Source: Solibacillus isronensis
Lineage (GTDB): Bacteria; Bacillota; Bacilli; Bacillales_A; Planococcaceae
Assembly (NCBI RefSeq): GCF_900168685.1
Contig: NZ_FVZN01000014.1
Location: 1,736,001-1,800,000 of the forward strand
Reading direction: 5' to 3'
Length of the DNA stretch: 64,000 nt
Made by a program: the position numbers and the translations under genes
Shown here: one piece after another, positions 16,457 through 25,278 of the stretch
Layout: every line of letters starts with the position of its first letter
Numbering within the stretch: the first letter of the stretch is position 1
Notes under the pieces: generated by a model
What the model was told of the DNA's origin: nothing
What the model saw: only the letters and a program-made list of their open reading frames with translations
Database searches by the model: none

Positions 16457-17386
16457 TTAGTTTTCCTCCCCCGCTTCATTCGTTTCAATAAATACTTGGT
16501 CAAGCGAACCTTTAATTACTTCAAATGATGCAATATATGGCTCGAGTTGTGCTAAAATCGGAATCGTGGAAATTGTAGAAGACACTTCAACCTTCCACCC
16601 GTCTTGCTGCTTTTGAGGCAACCCTGGTAAAAAGGCTGTAACTTCTTCAATTGCAGCAGTCGGCTTTAATACAAACTGCAAATAGTCCTTCGCATAAAGC
16701 GCTTTTAACTCATTCGGCGAACCTTGTGCAATAATTTCACCATTTTTCATAATGACAATATCATCTGCATGTGCTGCCTCTTCCATATAATGTGTAGTCA
16801 AAAATATGGTCATGCCTATTTCCTTACGCAACCGCTCAATAGTATCCCAAACAAATTGACGTGTTAAGGGATCGAGTCCTGTCGTCGGCTCATCTAAAAA
16901 TAACAGCTTTGGCTTATGAATTATTGCCCGCGCAATATCTGCTCGACGACGCTGCCCGCCTGAAAGCGAACCGTATTTTTTATGCTCGATGTCTGCAAGC
17001 TGTAAATACTGCTGCACAAAATCATAATTCTCCTGTAATATTGGCTTCGGTAAACGATAAAAACGGCCACGATGCAGGATATTTTCCTTCACCGACAATT
17101 GATGATCCAAAATACTTTCCTGAAAAACAATACCTATCGTTCGGCGGATCGCCTCATTGCCTTTCAGTGTACCGAGTGTATGCCCATCGATTGAAACCTT
17201 TCCGCTTGTTTTCTCTAAAAGCGTACATAACATTTCAATTGAAGTAGATTTACCCGCTCCATTATTTCCAAGAAATGCAAATAACGCACCTTTCTGCACT
17301 GAAAAACTAATCCCTTTTACGGCTTCGAATTCCCGGTATCTCTTTGTTAATTGTTGGACATCAATCAAAACTTGCATGTTACTCAC
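16457..17386 (-). CDS. ABC transporter ATP-binding protein
   Basis: 309 residues. Walker A GNNGAGKST (about residue 40), Q-loop GIVFQES, signature LSGGQRRR, Walker B LLFLDEPTTGLD and switch histidine LTTHYMEE are all intact. The C-terminal 80 residues are the extension usual for DrrA/CcmA-type exporters. It overlaps the upstream DUF3021 gene by 8 bases and precedes the permease gene, so all four genes of this run are translated together. Confidence 0.92.
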   Translation of the reverse strand: MSNMQVLIDVQQLTKRYREFEAVKGISFSVQKGALFAFLGNNGAGKSTSIEMLCTLLEKTSGKVSIDGHTLGTLKGNEAIRRTIGIVFQESILDHQLSVKENILHRGRFYRLPKPILQENYDFVQQYLQLADIEHKKYGSLSGGQRRRADIARAIIHKPKLLFLDEPTTGLDPLTRQFVWDTIERLRKEIGMTIFLTTHYMEEAAHADDIVIMKNGEIIAQGSPNELKALYAKDYLQFVLKPTAAIEEVTAFLPGLPQKQQDGWKVEVSSTISTIPILAQLEPYIASFEVIKGSLDQVFIETNEAGEEN

Positions 17387-17783
17387 CCCGATGTTGAATT
17401 TGACTGTTGATTTTTCGTATTACACGCTTTTCATCGGTATAAAAATACAGCCAAACGATGAGATAAATAACCGAAGCTCGAGCGTATAATAAAAAGATGG
17501 ATTTACCGTTATTAAGATCAAACCAGCTGCCATAATACCCTATGATAAAGACTGCCGTTACAGTAATTGCATAATGCAATATAAGTACAACGAACATTGA
17601 CCAGTCCAATTTATACAGTTGATTTGCGACTGCAATGACAATTCCTAAAATGACTGCATAGAAAAACTGATGTACAATCGTCTCACTCATCCAGTAATCA
17701 TTCGGCGAATTTAATGAAATGAGCATGATGATGAAATAGGAAGAACATAAACTTATTAAAATGCTTTGTATTAAATTTTTCAC
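17379..17783 (-). CDS. DUF3021 membrane protein
   Basis: 134 residues with four hydrophobic helices (SILISLCSSYFIIMLISL, FFYAVILGIVIAVANQLY, MFVVLILHYAITVTAVFIIG, LLYARASVIYLIVWLYFY). DUF3021 proteins are regularly encoded between a LytTR regulator and an ABC-2 transporter, as here. In such operons they are thought to modulate the regulator, but the mechanism is not known. It overlaps both neighbours by a few bases. Confidence 0.8.
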   Translation of the reverse strand: MKNLIQSILISLCSSYFIIMLISLNSPNDYWMSETIVHQFFYAVILGIVIAVANQLYKLDWSMFVVLILHYAITVTAVFIIGYYGSWFDLNNGKSIFLLYARASVIYLIVWLYFYTDEKRVIRKINSQIQHRGE

Positions 17784-18235
17784 TTACCACTTCCCCCTAA
17801 TCCGAATGCCTCTTTTAACGCTTTAAAATAATTGCGGCTTATTGGAATCGTGACCCCATTTTCAAGCGTAAGTTGCGGGTTGCCAAGCACCTTCGACTGG
17901 ATCGAAGCAATTTTCTCGAAATGCACAAGTGTCGCTTTATTGACACGTATCAGCTGTGTTGTAAATCGTTCCTCCAGCTCATAAAGCTTTTGTTTCACTT
18001 CCAGTTCCTGCTCATCCGTCTGGATATAAACTTTCCCTTGCTCGCTGTAAATACTGTACACATCCTGCATTTTAATCAAATGAATATCCCCATCAATGTA
18101 GCCCGGGACTGTATCATTTTTCGTTGCTTGATTGAGCTTTTTCAGCAGCTGTGCCACTTGCTCATCGTATTCTGGCGCATGCACATGAACTTCGATTTCC
18201 GAAAGCTGCTGCTCAATATGTAAATGAATTTTCAT
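17780..18235 (-). CDS. LytTR-domain DNA-binding regulator
   Basis: 151 residues without a receiver domain. The C-terminal about 95 residues form a LytTR domain: IHLIKMQDVYSIYSEQGKVY, then LYELEERFTTQLIRVNKATL and PISRNYFKALKEAFG. The N-terminal 40 residues form a short helical segment. It is first in the operon and probably controls the DUF3021/ABC-2 transporter genes. Its own promoter region lies in 18236-18397, where I could not assign LytTR sites with confidence. Confidence 0.88.
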   Translation of the reverse strand: MKIHLHIEQQLSEIEVHVHAPEYDEQVAQLLKKLNQATKNDTVPGYIDGDIHLIKMQDVYSIYSEQGKVYIQTDEQELEVKQKLYELEERFTTQLIRVNKATLVHFEKIASIQSKVLGNPQLTLENGVTIPISRNYFKALKEAFGLGGSGK

Positions 18236-18397
18236 AAGTCCTCCCTCTTGATTTGTAGTATAACACCGCTTTTTTTACGGATTTTTTATTGGCGTTAACA
18301 CGTAAAAAGCTGTATGTAAGGTGTAAAATTTGGTTTGTAACATGCAATTTTATTATAAGTATATTTTCCAACAATTGTTAAGGAAATTGAAATAAAA

Positions 18398-18440
18398 TAA
18401 AACAGCAACCTCCCGTTTATTCAGGAGATTGCTGTTTTTG
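18398..18440 (-). terminator. Terminator of the SDR gene
   Basis: Minus-strand hairpin AACAGCAATCTCC ... GGGAGGTTGCTGTT followed by TTATTTTATTT. Confidence 0.85.
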
Positions 18441-18491
18441 TTGAGTGGTATATCAATTTATTTGAAGGAGATATTCCGATGCCCTTCAGGA

Positions 18492-19388
18492 TTATAAGTC
18501 GATCGCTTCGCCGCCTGTTACCCCGTAAATCTGTCCGGTAATATAGCTTCCTTCATCGGATGCTAGAAGGACATATACTGGGGCAAGCTCTGCCGGCTGT
18601 CCTGCACGACCAAGTGGTGCATTTTGGCCAAATTCAGGGATTTTGCCATCCGGTTGTCCATTATCCAACTGCAGCGGTGTCCAAATTGGGCCTGGCGCAA
18701 CTCCGTTCACACGTACCCCTTTAGAAGCAAAGTATGCAGAAAGGTTTACTGTAAAGTTGCTAATTGCACCTTTTGTAGAAGCATAGTCCATTAAAAATGT
18801 AGATGGATTGTACGATTGAACCGATGTCGTCGTAATAATCGCACTTCCTGGTTCCAAATGTTCTTCAGCAGCTTTAACAGCTTCAAACATGCTGATAACA
18901 TTTACTTTGAATGTATCTTCTACTTGTTTGATTGTTAAATCACTTAGTTTCTTTTGTGCAATCTGCTGTCCTGCATTCAGGATTAGTGTGTCCAATCCTC
19001 CAAATGCTTCCACCGCTTTTTTTACCATTTCTGTCGCCGCGCCATCTTCACGCAAGTCATATGGTAGCAACAAGGCTTTTTGACCAGCTTCTTCGATTAA
19101 TGCTTTTACTTCATTTGCGTCTTCTTCTTCACCTGGGAAGAACTGAATTGCGACATTTGCTCCTTCGCGTGCATAAGCAATCGCGGCAGCACGACCAATT
19201 CCGGAATCGCCACCGGTAATTAATGCATTTCGCCCTTCCAGACGACTATGCCCTTTATATGATTTTTCTCCACAATCAGGTTTAGGACTCATTTCATTTT
19301 GTAGCGCCGGAGTACTCTGTTCTTGATCCGGGAATTTCTCCGTATGAAATTTTTTTCGTGGATCGTTTAGGTTTGGGTTTCCCATCAA
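18492..19388 (-). CDS. SDR-family oxidoreductase, YhdF-like general stress enzyme
   Basis: About 298 residues. After a 45-residue N-terminal extension (GNPNLNDPRKKFHTEKFPDQ) typical of the YhdF subgroup comes the Rossmann motif TGGDSGIGRA, the NAG motif (LILNAGQQ) and the catalytic YASTK. It should reduce or oxidise an alcohol/sugar-type substrate with NAD(P); the substrate is not established. The start is TTG (19388) or the ATG three bases on. A sigma-B-like promoter at 19494-19518 and a terminator on the other side make it a single-gene stress unit, matching the known sigma-B control of yhdF in B. subtilis. Confidence 0.88.
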   Translation of the reverse strand: MMGNPNLNDPRKKFHTEKFPDQEQSTPALQNEMSPKPDCGEKSYKGHSRLEGRNALITGGDSGIGRAAAIAYAREGANVAIQFFPGEEEDANEVKALIEEAGQKALLLPYDLREDGAATEMVKKAVEAFGGLDTLILNAGQQIAQKKLSDLTIKQVEDTFKVNVISMFEAVKAAEEHLEPGSAIITTTSVQSYNPSTFLMDYASTKGAISNFTVNLSAYFASKGVRVNGVAPGPIWTPLQLDNGQPDGKIPEFGQNAPLGRAGQPAELAPVYVLLASDEGSYITGQIYGVTGGEAIDL

Positions 19389-19493
19389 AAATCATCTCCT
19401 ATATAGTTATTACATTCATTGCGAGGATAATTTCCGTAAGGTTTAAAACTGCTTATCAGATTTTCCTTCACAAAAACTGTTACATTTTTTTGA

Positions 19494-19518
19494 ATACCCT
19501 GTATGATTTACTTTAAAC
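19494..19518 (-). promoter_or_regulatory. Sigma-B promoter of the SDR gene
   Basis: Minus strand GTTTAA (19513-19518), 13 bases, GGGTAT (19494-19499): an exact match to the sigma-B consensus, about 105 bases upstream of the start codon. Confidence 0.8.
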
Positions 19519-19560
19519 AGTTTCAGACTTTATTCTTCAATTAAATCTTTGGCTCATCTT

Positions 19561-21177
19561 TTATTGTGTTTCCGGGAAAAATACTTGTGCTGTGCTGATA
19601 TCCACTAGTGTAGGACCCTTCGTATTGAGTGCTTCTTCCATCACAGACTCCAGCTCGGTATCTGAAGCAGGTCGTAATCCTTTCCAACCGCAAGCTTCTG
19701 CCAATTTCACAAAATCAGGGTTGGTTAAATCGACTCCTACTTCTTCTTTCTTCGCAACTTTCAGCTTGTCCCGTTCCATTTGCAGACTTTCATTATTTAA
19801 GACAACGACCGTAATATCAAGTTCGTAGCGAGTTGCTGTCAATAAATCTGCAAGCACCATTTGAAGCCCTCCGTCGCCTACAATCGCCACTACTTGTTTT
19901 TCTGGCTTGATGAGCTTGGCGGCCATTGCTGCTGGAAGACCAAAGCCCATTGTTCGCCAGTAACCGGAAAATAATACAGATTGATCTTTTTGTTTGAAGT
20001 TACGATTCGTCCATACTGTATTATCTCCTGTATCCAATGCGAGAATAGCATCCGGTGCTACTGTTCGGTCAATGGCACGGATAATTCGTGAAGGATGAAC
20101 AGGATAACCTTGAGTATTGCCCTCCTCTTCATTTTGCGCTGCCCATTTATCTTTTGCTTGCTGTAAGTGGGCCACCCAGTCCTCAGAGCGGGAGAATTCT
20201 TGCAGGCTCTCCGTTAAAATTGGAATAACTTCTTCTGTTTTACCCATGATTCCTAGTTCTGTCGGAATTTCTTTTACAAACTTATCTAATTGGCGATCGA
20301 TCTGGATAATTCGTGCATCCGTTGGCACAAACCCTTCCGGCCACCAAGTCGTGCCCGCAAGAAGTACTACATCTGCCTGCTTAAATACATCAGCAGCATA
20401 AGGATTCCCGCCTTCGCCAATCCCTTGTAAAACAAGCGGTGAAGATTCATCAAACAAACCTTTTCCGCCTAAACTTGTTAGAATGCCGGCTCCCCATAAA
20501 TCCGCCAGTTTTTCCAAATCCGCTGAAACAGAAGTGGCACCTAAACCAGCTAGAATCATTGGTCGCTTCGCTGTTCTCATAATGTCTGCTGCGTGTTTCA
20601 AACTTTCATTAGTAAAGCTGGAAGTACCTTCAATTACATCCGGCAATCGACGCGGCTCGCCTTTAGCAGGCATCATCATAATATCCTTTGGTATCGAGAT
20701 ATGGGTTACAACCCTTTGTCCGAGAGATGTTCGCACTGCTTTTTGCAGAACTTCAATCGTCGCATCCGGGTTAGCCAGATTTGCAGAATAAGCTGCAAAA
20801 GGCTTCACAAGCTCCTGCTGGTCAATATATTGCGGATATTCTGTGCCGATTTTACTACTTTCGGCCTGACCAGTGATTGCAAGTACAGGCGCTCTGTCTG
20901 CATGCGCATCACCAAGTCCATTTATAAGATTTGCTGCACCTGGTCCCATCGTTGCAGTACACACGCCAAGACCACCAGTCAGTTTAGCTTCTGCAGACGC
21001 CATAAAAGCAGCTGTCGACTCATGCTTGACAGCAATGTATTTAATTTTATCCTGTTTTGCCAGTGCATCGATCAGTCCGAATGTCGCATCACCTACTACT
21101 CCATATATCCGTCGTACTCCGAACATATACAATTGATCAAGCATCAATTCTGAAACTGTTCGCTCTGTTTTTCCCAT
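19561..21177 (-). CDS. ydaP: Pyruvate oxidase-like ThDP enzyme, YdaP type
   Basis: 538 residues of the POX/acetohydroxy-acid synthase superfamily. The conserved glutamate that activates ThDP is in HESTAAFMASAEAKLTG (about residue 53). The ThDP/Mg motif starts at IVGDGGLQM (about residue 430) and ends at VVLNNESLQ. The sequence follows YdaP, a general stress pyruvate oxidase-like enzyme, more than IlvB. YdaP-type enzymes are thought to act on pyruvate with FAD and ThDP at the membrane. The ATG follows AAGGAGG, and a sigma-B-like promoter is present at 21257-21281. Confidence 0.85.
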   Translation of the reverse strand: MGKTERTVSELMLDQLYMFGVRRIYGVVGDATFGLIDALAKQDKIKYIAVKHESTAAFMASAEAKLTGGLGVCTATMGPGAANLINGLGDAHADRAPVLAITGQAESSKIGTEYPQYIDQQELVKPFAAYSANLANPDATIEVLQKAVRTSLGQRVVTHISIPKDIMMMPAKGEPRRLPDVIEGTSSFTNESLKHAADIMRTAKRPMILAGLGATSVSADLEKLADLWGAGILTSLGGKGLFDESSPLVLQGIGEGGNPYAADVFKQADVVLLAGTTWWPEGFVPTDARIIQIDRQLDKFVKEIPTELGIMGKTEEVIPILTESLQEFSRSEDWVAHLQQAKDKWAAQNEEEGNTQGYPVHPSRIIRAIDRTVAPDAILALDTGDNTVWTNRNFKQKDQSVLFSGYWRTMGFGLPAAMAAKLIKPEKQVVAIVGDGGLQMVLADLLTATRYELDITVVVLNNESLQMERDKLKVAKKEEVGVDLTNPDFVKLAEACGWKGLRPASDTELESVMEEALNTKGPTLVDISTAQVFFPETQ

Positions 21178-21256
21178 GATAGATGAACCTCCTTGATAGA
21201 CTTTCCTAACCTGCCAGTTATAAGTCTATTTTATATTTTTGTTCACATTTTTTAAC

Positions 21257-21281
21257 TTTCCCTAAATCATTGGAGTTAATC
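21257..21281 (-). promoter_or_regulatory. Possible sigma-B promoter of ydaP
   Basis: Minus strand GATTAA (21276-21281), 13 bases, GGGAAA (21257-21262): one mismatch from GTTTAA and an accepted variant of GGGTAT. The spacing equals that of the SDR gene promoter. Confidence 0.5.
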
Positions 21282-21422
21282 TTCCTTTTTTCAAATACAG
21301 GTTATGTAATATCGCGTTGGGAAAATTTATCAAATAATATATAATGAATGAACTTATGGAAACATCTTTTCTTCGTGGTTTTTTACAGGTTGTGCTATAT
21401 TCAAATTGTCAGGAGTGATTTG

Positions 21423-21845
21423 ATGAAGAAATTTTTAACTGTTGCTGTAATTATTCTTGTTTTACTCGGAGCAGCTGGTTATGCTGTGTGGCATTTTGGG
21501 ACAAATATCGCTTCCGAAAAAATCGTCGAACAAGTAGAAGCTAATTTAAATGATGAAGATAAAGAAGAAGTGAAATCCTATATTGCAAATGATCCGAAGC
21601 TACAGGAAATTGTAAACGAAGCGGCAACTACGGACCCCGCTTCTCTCCCCTTCCAAACGAAGGAAGAAGCAACTCGTCTGTTAATAAAAAAAGTAGGCAT
21701 TAATCGATTACTAGCGATTCAGGAGCAGGCACAAAACGGTTCAATTAGTATCGATGAAGTAGTTTCTGAAATGGAAGGTACGCTGTCAGAAGATGAAATT
21801 TCTGCGTTAAAATATGTTTTATATAAGGAATTGTATAACAATTAG
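21423..21845 (+). CDS. Membrane-anchored hypothetical protein
   Basis: 140 residues starting MKKFLTVAVIILVLLGAAGY, with one N-terminal membrane helix. The rest is acidic and helical (KIVEQVEANLNDEDKEEVKS). The ATG at 21423 has AGGAGTG at a good distance; the longer frame from 21348 lacks a ribosome site. It stands divergently from ydaP and has its own terminator. Conserved proteins of this shape occur in Bacillales without a known role. Confidence 0.65.
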   Translation: MKKFLTVAVIILVLLGAAGYAVWHFGTNIASEKIVEQVEANLNDEDKEEVKSYIANDPKLQEIVNEAATTDPASLPFQTKEEATRLLIKKVGINRLLAIQEQAQNGSISIDEVVSEMEGTLSEDEISALKYVLYKELYNN

Positions 21846-21893
21846 TCGGCTCGCAGTCATTAGCAGCATCTTCAAATTGGTGAACTCAAAAAT

Positions 21894-21932
21894 AAAACTC
21901 GATTTCGTATAAACGGAATCGGGTTCTTTTTA
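21894..21932 (+). terminator. Terminator of the gene at 21423
   Basis: Stem AACTCGATTTCG against CGGAATCGGGTT followed by CTTTTTAATT. Confidence 0.75.
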
Positions 21933-22019
21933 ATTCAATGTATTTTTCTTTGCATATAGCCATAATAAGTTATATTTACTTTGCATTATCCTAAATTTTC
22001 TTAGTTAGGAGGAACTAAT

Positions 22020-22640
22020 ATAAAAAAGTGGCCATATATTTTAGGCATTTTTACCTTCGTTGTATTCTGTTTTTTATGGATAACGTTTGAAACAGCTTTC
22101 ATTCAAGCTTTTGACAAAGGCGCTTTTGAATTATTGTATGGAAACAAATTCATTACAATGTTTCATCATATAGGTGAAACTAATTTTATTTTTACCATCG
22201 CAATCATTCTTTGTATCTTTATTTGGATTTACAAAAAAGACTATAAATTGATTGGGTTTGTTATTGTTTGTGTAGGTGGAGGATACGGGTTATATCAACT
22301 ATTAAAACACCTAATTGAGAGGCCGCGTCCGGATATAGCGGAACAATTCTCCACATTTAGTTTTCCTTCAGAACATGCAGTACATGGTTTATTGTATATA
22401 TTTACGATAGCATATGCACTAAACCGTCTTTACACATTAAACAAATCATCACTGATTGTTTGGATTGCAGCTATTATCTTAGCTTTACTAATTGGAATTT
22501 CCCGAATTACTGAGGCACGTCACTTCGCTTCAGATGTAATAGCCGGTTGGTCACTTGGCTATAGCTGGTTTATTCTTTGCGTATGGCTTTATAAGAGAAG
22601 CAATGATTTCAAACGTTCTGAAAAAATTCCGGAAATATAG
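22020..22640 (+). CDS. PAP2-family membrane phosphatase with an ATA start
   Basis: The three PAP2 phosphatase motifs are present: KHLIERPRP, PSEHAVHG and SRITEARHFASD. Several membrane helices lie around them. Such enzymes remove phosphate from undecaprenyl pyrophosphate or phosphatidyl lipids outside the membrane. The N-terminus is unusual. A perfect AGGAGG (22007-22012) stands 7 bases before ATA-AAA-AAG-TGG, which continues in frame as KKWPYILGIFTFVVFCFLW, a proper first helix. No ATG, GTG or TTG exists until the TTG at 22134, which would remove the first helix and has no ribosome site. Either ATA is used as start or the gene has lost its ATG. Confidence 0.8.
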   Translation: MKKWPYILGIFTFVVFCFLWITFETAFIQAFDKGAFELLYGNKFITMFHHIGETNFIFTIAIILCIFIWIYKKDYKLIGFVIVCVGGGYGLYQLLKHLIERPRPDIAEQFSTFSFPSEHAVHGLLYIFTIAYALNRLYTLNKSSLIVWIAAIILALLIGISRITEARHFASDVIAGWSLGYSWFILCVWLYKRSNDFKRSEKIPEI

Positions 22641-22649
22641 AATAGTCGC

Positions 22650-23120
22650 TTAATACCGTCTAAGGTTCTTTTGCATAGTAACAGCTGGAATTTCATCACC
22701 ATTTTTATTAATAATGATTTCTTCTTTCACGATCTTATATCCCAATTTTGAATATAGCGCAATATTATTCTTTTCACTTTTTCGAACTTTGCATTTTGAA
22801 ACAAATATATTATTTTGTACAGCGTAGTCTTCTAAGTATTTCACCAAGTTAGTTGCTACGCCTTTCCCCTAATTTTTAGGTAACACAGACAATCTTGAGA
22901 AATAAATGAATTCCTTATTTACAATACATTTCACGAGTCCTATTAATTCATCGTTATCGTATACCCCGAACATTTCTGTCCCTTGTTTGATCTCAGTACT
23001 AATGGAGTCTGCTGTTTCATTTAAAGCACTGGAAGGTTGTGGATCTGTTTCATAACGCTTGAACGCTTGATGGATAACTTTTACCGCTTTTGCTGGGTCA
23101 ATACTCATTTCAATTTTCAA
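22650..23120 (-). pseudogene. GNAT acetyltransferase interrupted by one stop codon
   Basis: From the TTG at 23120 (behind AGGGGGA) the frame runs through MFGVYDNDELIGLVKCIV to SRLSVLPKN. It then meets TAG and continues in the same frame as GKGVATNLVKYLEDYAVQNN to YSKLGYKIVKEEI. The stop falls exactly in the acetyl-CoA loop, where GNAT enzymes have a pattern like PKxRGKGVA, so a single base change would restore the gene. The second part alone could start at GTG 22847 but lacks the first half of the fold. Confidence 0.8.
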
Positions 23121-23192
23121 ATAAACACTCCCCCTAATAAATATAAATAACAGTTTATAATTATACATTAATAGTCAAAATAAGTAAATTCA

Positions 23193-23236
23193 AAAAAAGA
23201 ACACTTTCTTTATATCAGAAAAATGTTCTTTTTGTC
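23193..23236 (-). terminator. Terminator of the small gene at 23305
   Basis: Minus-strand hairpin AAAAAGAACA/TGTTCTTTTT with extra T's. Confidence 0.7.
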
Positions 23237-23304
23237 ATATTTATTTAATCTCAAAATCACTTAGCAGATGCCTTGTATAGTAATGCTTGGTGAATGACGA
23301 GAAT

Positions 23305-23448
23305 TCAATTCTTATAAAGCAATTCAGCAATCGAATAAACTATAGAAATAAAGGGTAGCGCAACAAAAAAGAAAAACCAGAAGAAATCCGCATTGTTAAT
23401 TTTAAGCCTAGGTTTAACTTCTTTTTTTGCTTTTACACCAATCTCCAT
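23305..23448 (-). CDS. Small membrane protein, 47 residues
   Basis: The frame begins MEIGVKAKKEVKPRLKINN, a basic start, followed by one very aromatic membrane helix (ADFFWFFFFVALPFISIVYS) and a short tail. AAGGAG stands 8 bases before the ATG and a hairpin terminator follows. It looks like a real single-gene unit although it is very short. The function is unknown. Confidence 0.6.
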   Translation of the reverse strand: MEIGVKAKKEVKPRLKINNADFFWFFFFVALPFISIVYSIAELLYKN

Positions 23449-23581
23449 TACTACACTCCTTTACTACATAATTTTGAAGAAGATTCACTTCTTATTTATC
23501 CAAAACTGTAGTAAATCATATACCCTTTCTTTTAGGAAAGCAACCTATTTATCAACATAATTTTAAATGCATTTTTTGGGA

Positions 23582-23992
23582 TTATCTTTCAATATAGATT
23601 ACATCATCTGAAGGCTCAAGGTACTCTTTATCGCCTAAAGAAAAAGTGGTATGTAAACGTTCAATTTCTGCATACTGAACAGCTTTATCCTCCTTGACAA
23701 AAACCAATAGATAAATATCATCTCTTGAACCAATGTTGCTTGGATCAGTGAATTTAACGCCGGTCTGTTCTTCTATACCTGCCTGTGTCGTATATGGCTG
23801 AACTAAAAACGCCTTGTCCCATTCAAAATCGTCAAATGTGTTTAGATAGGTTTTGCTGATACTATTATCGGATACCATAATAATCGATGAATGCAGTCTT
23901 TTTTCAATTTCTGTATTTCGTATCATATCGCTATTATTACAACCGGTTATCATTAGTAAGGTCAACAATATAGCTGCAATTTGTTTGATCAA
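23582..23992 (-). CDS. Hypothetical lipoprotein
   Basis: 136 residues starting at a TTG behind AAAGGAG. The signal ends in the lipobox MITGC (cysteine near residue 18). The mature part (DKAFLVQPYTTQAGIEEQTG ... DDIYLLVFVKEDKAVQYAEI) resembles other small Bacillales lipoproteins with a mixed alpha/beta domain. I cannot name the family. Confidence 0.65.
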   Translation of the reverse strand: MIKQIAAILLTLLMITGCNNSDMIRNTEIEKRLHSSIIMVSDNSISKTYLNTFDDFEWDKAFLVQPYTTQAGIEEQTGVKFTDPSNIGSRDDIYLLVFVKEDKAVQYAEIERLHTTFSLGDKEYLEPSDDVIYIER

Positions 23993-24039
23993 TAGTAAAT
24001 CTCCTTTTGGACCATTTCAGAACCACTTCTATAATGATA

Positions 24040-24609
24040 TTAGTTACCCTCATAATGATAAATGATTTGTACAACACCAGAAGTGAATGTTCTTGTATTC
24101 ACGACTTTTAAATTTAACCTCTCTTTAATATCGATAAACAGCGGTTTTCCTTCTCCCAATACGACTGGATGAAGGGATAATCTGAATTCATCAACAAGCC
24201 CTAAATTGATAAAAGTAGTAATGAGGCTTGCTCCGCCATATAGCCAAATATCTTTTCCAGGTGTATTCTTTAATTTCATCACTTCTTCACGGATGTTATC
24301 ATTTATAAATATTGCTTCATTGCCGATTCCATTTTGAGTTCTGGAAAACACATATTTCTGTTTACTATGAACCAAATCCCACATTTCTTTTTCGGTTTCT
24401 GAGCCCCCTTCTTCAGGAATATAGTGTCCCCATAAGTCGTAGCTTTTTCTTCCGTAAAAAATTGTATCAACATGATTCAAAAAGTCATTAAAGTTCATTT
24501 CCGGGTCCATAATGCACCAATCGATTTCACCATTTTTTCCTTCAATCAATCCATCTAAAGTGATTGCCAAATCCAAAATTACTCTTCTCTTAGTTGTATG
24601 ATCTGCCAT
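24040..24609 (-). CDS. Dihydrofolate reductase-like (RibD C-terminal domain) protein
   Basis: 189 residues from the ATG at 24609, chosen for its GGGAG site. The fold is recognised from RRVILDLAITLDGLIEGKNG, then FYGRKSYDLWG, then DIWLYGGASLITTFINLGLV and FRLSLHPVVLGEGKPLF. Members of this group bind NADPH, but their natural substrates are mostly unknown; it is not the housekeeping DHFR. The gene follows a GNAT gene by 26 bases and is probably co-transcribed with it. Confidence 0.8.
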   Translation of the reverse strand: MADHTTKRRVILDLAITLDGLIEGKNGEIDWCIMDPEMNFNDFLNHVDTIFYGRKSYDLWGHYIPEEGGSETEKEMWDLVHSKQKYVFSRTQNGIGNEAIFINDNIREEVMKLKNTPGKDIWLYGGASLITTFINLGLVDEFRLSLHPVVLGEGKPLFIDIKERLNLKVVNTRTFTSGVVQIIYHYEGN

Positions 24610-24635
24610 AATTTTTTCTCCCTTTTTGATGCAGC

Positions 24636-25148
24636 TTACTTCCACTCTTCACCCAATATCGCGTAATAGTATTCATCCCACCACTCTTCACCGTTTGGAA
24701 TACATTTTTTGAAATAGCCTTCCCTTCTCATGCCGATTTTCTCCATTACACGATACGATGGCAGATTTTGCGGCTGGCAAGTTGCGATCACTCTATGTAG
24801 CTTCATTTCTTCAAAGGCATATTGTAACATTGCGTGAGCCGCTTCAGTAGCATAGCCTTTATTATAAAATTTCGGATTGAATACCCAGCCAATTTCATAT
24901 GTATGGTCGCCAAAATATTTACCGAAAAACATATGCCCAATCAAAGTGTTTTCACCTTTCAATATGACCGCGTACTTTTCTGCATCATCCTCCATATTTT
25001 GTTCGATAAATTCTTTTGCAATTTTTTCTGTAAAAACCCCTTTAGGTATATATTTCATCACATTGGCATCGGATGTATATTCATATACCGCCTGTAAATC
25101 GTTCATGTTAAATTTCCGTATTAATAATCTTTCAGTTTCGACGTGCAT
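24636..25148 (-). CDS. GNAT acetyltransferase, RimJ/RimL type
   Basis: 170 residues opening with the RimL pattern VETERLLIRKFNMNDLQAVY. The acetyl-CoA loop is PKFYNKGYATEAAHAMLQYA, followed by ATCQPQNLPSYRVMEKIGM, which is diagnostic for this subgroup. Such enzymes acetylate N-termini of proteins or small amines; the target is unknown. It is first in a two-gene unit with the DHFR-like gene. Confidence 0.85.
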   Translation of the reverse strand: MHVETERLLIRKFNMNDLQAVYEYTSDANVMKYIPKGVFTEKIAKEFIEQNMEDDAEKYAVILKGENTLIGHMFFGKYFGDHTYEIGWVFNPKFYNKGYATEAAHAMLQYAFEEMKLHRVIATCQPQNLPSYRVMEKIGMRREGYFKKCIPNGEEWWDEYYYAILGEEWK

Positions 25149-25233
25149 TCCCTTACCCCCCCATGTTAAGACTATTTTCTAGTTTCGACATCCAATGATT
25201 GATTACCTTTAAAAAACTGCCCTGACTACTTTA

Positions 25234-25268
25234 AACAAAAAATCCTCACCATACGGGCTGGCGAGGAT
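25234..25268 (-). terminator. Terminator of the alkaline phosphatase gene
   Basis: Minus-strand stem ATCCTCGCC ... GGTGAGGAT followed by TTTTTTG. Confidence 0.85.
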
Positions 25269-25278
25269 GGTTTAGCAT

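Noticed and set aside
20593-21153. A 186-codon plus-strand frame opposite ydaP
   Set aside because: It is antisense to a well-conserved enzyme gene and its translation is cysteine-, serine- and histidine-rich without family pattern.
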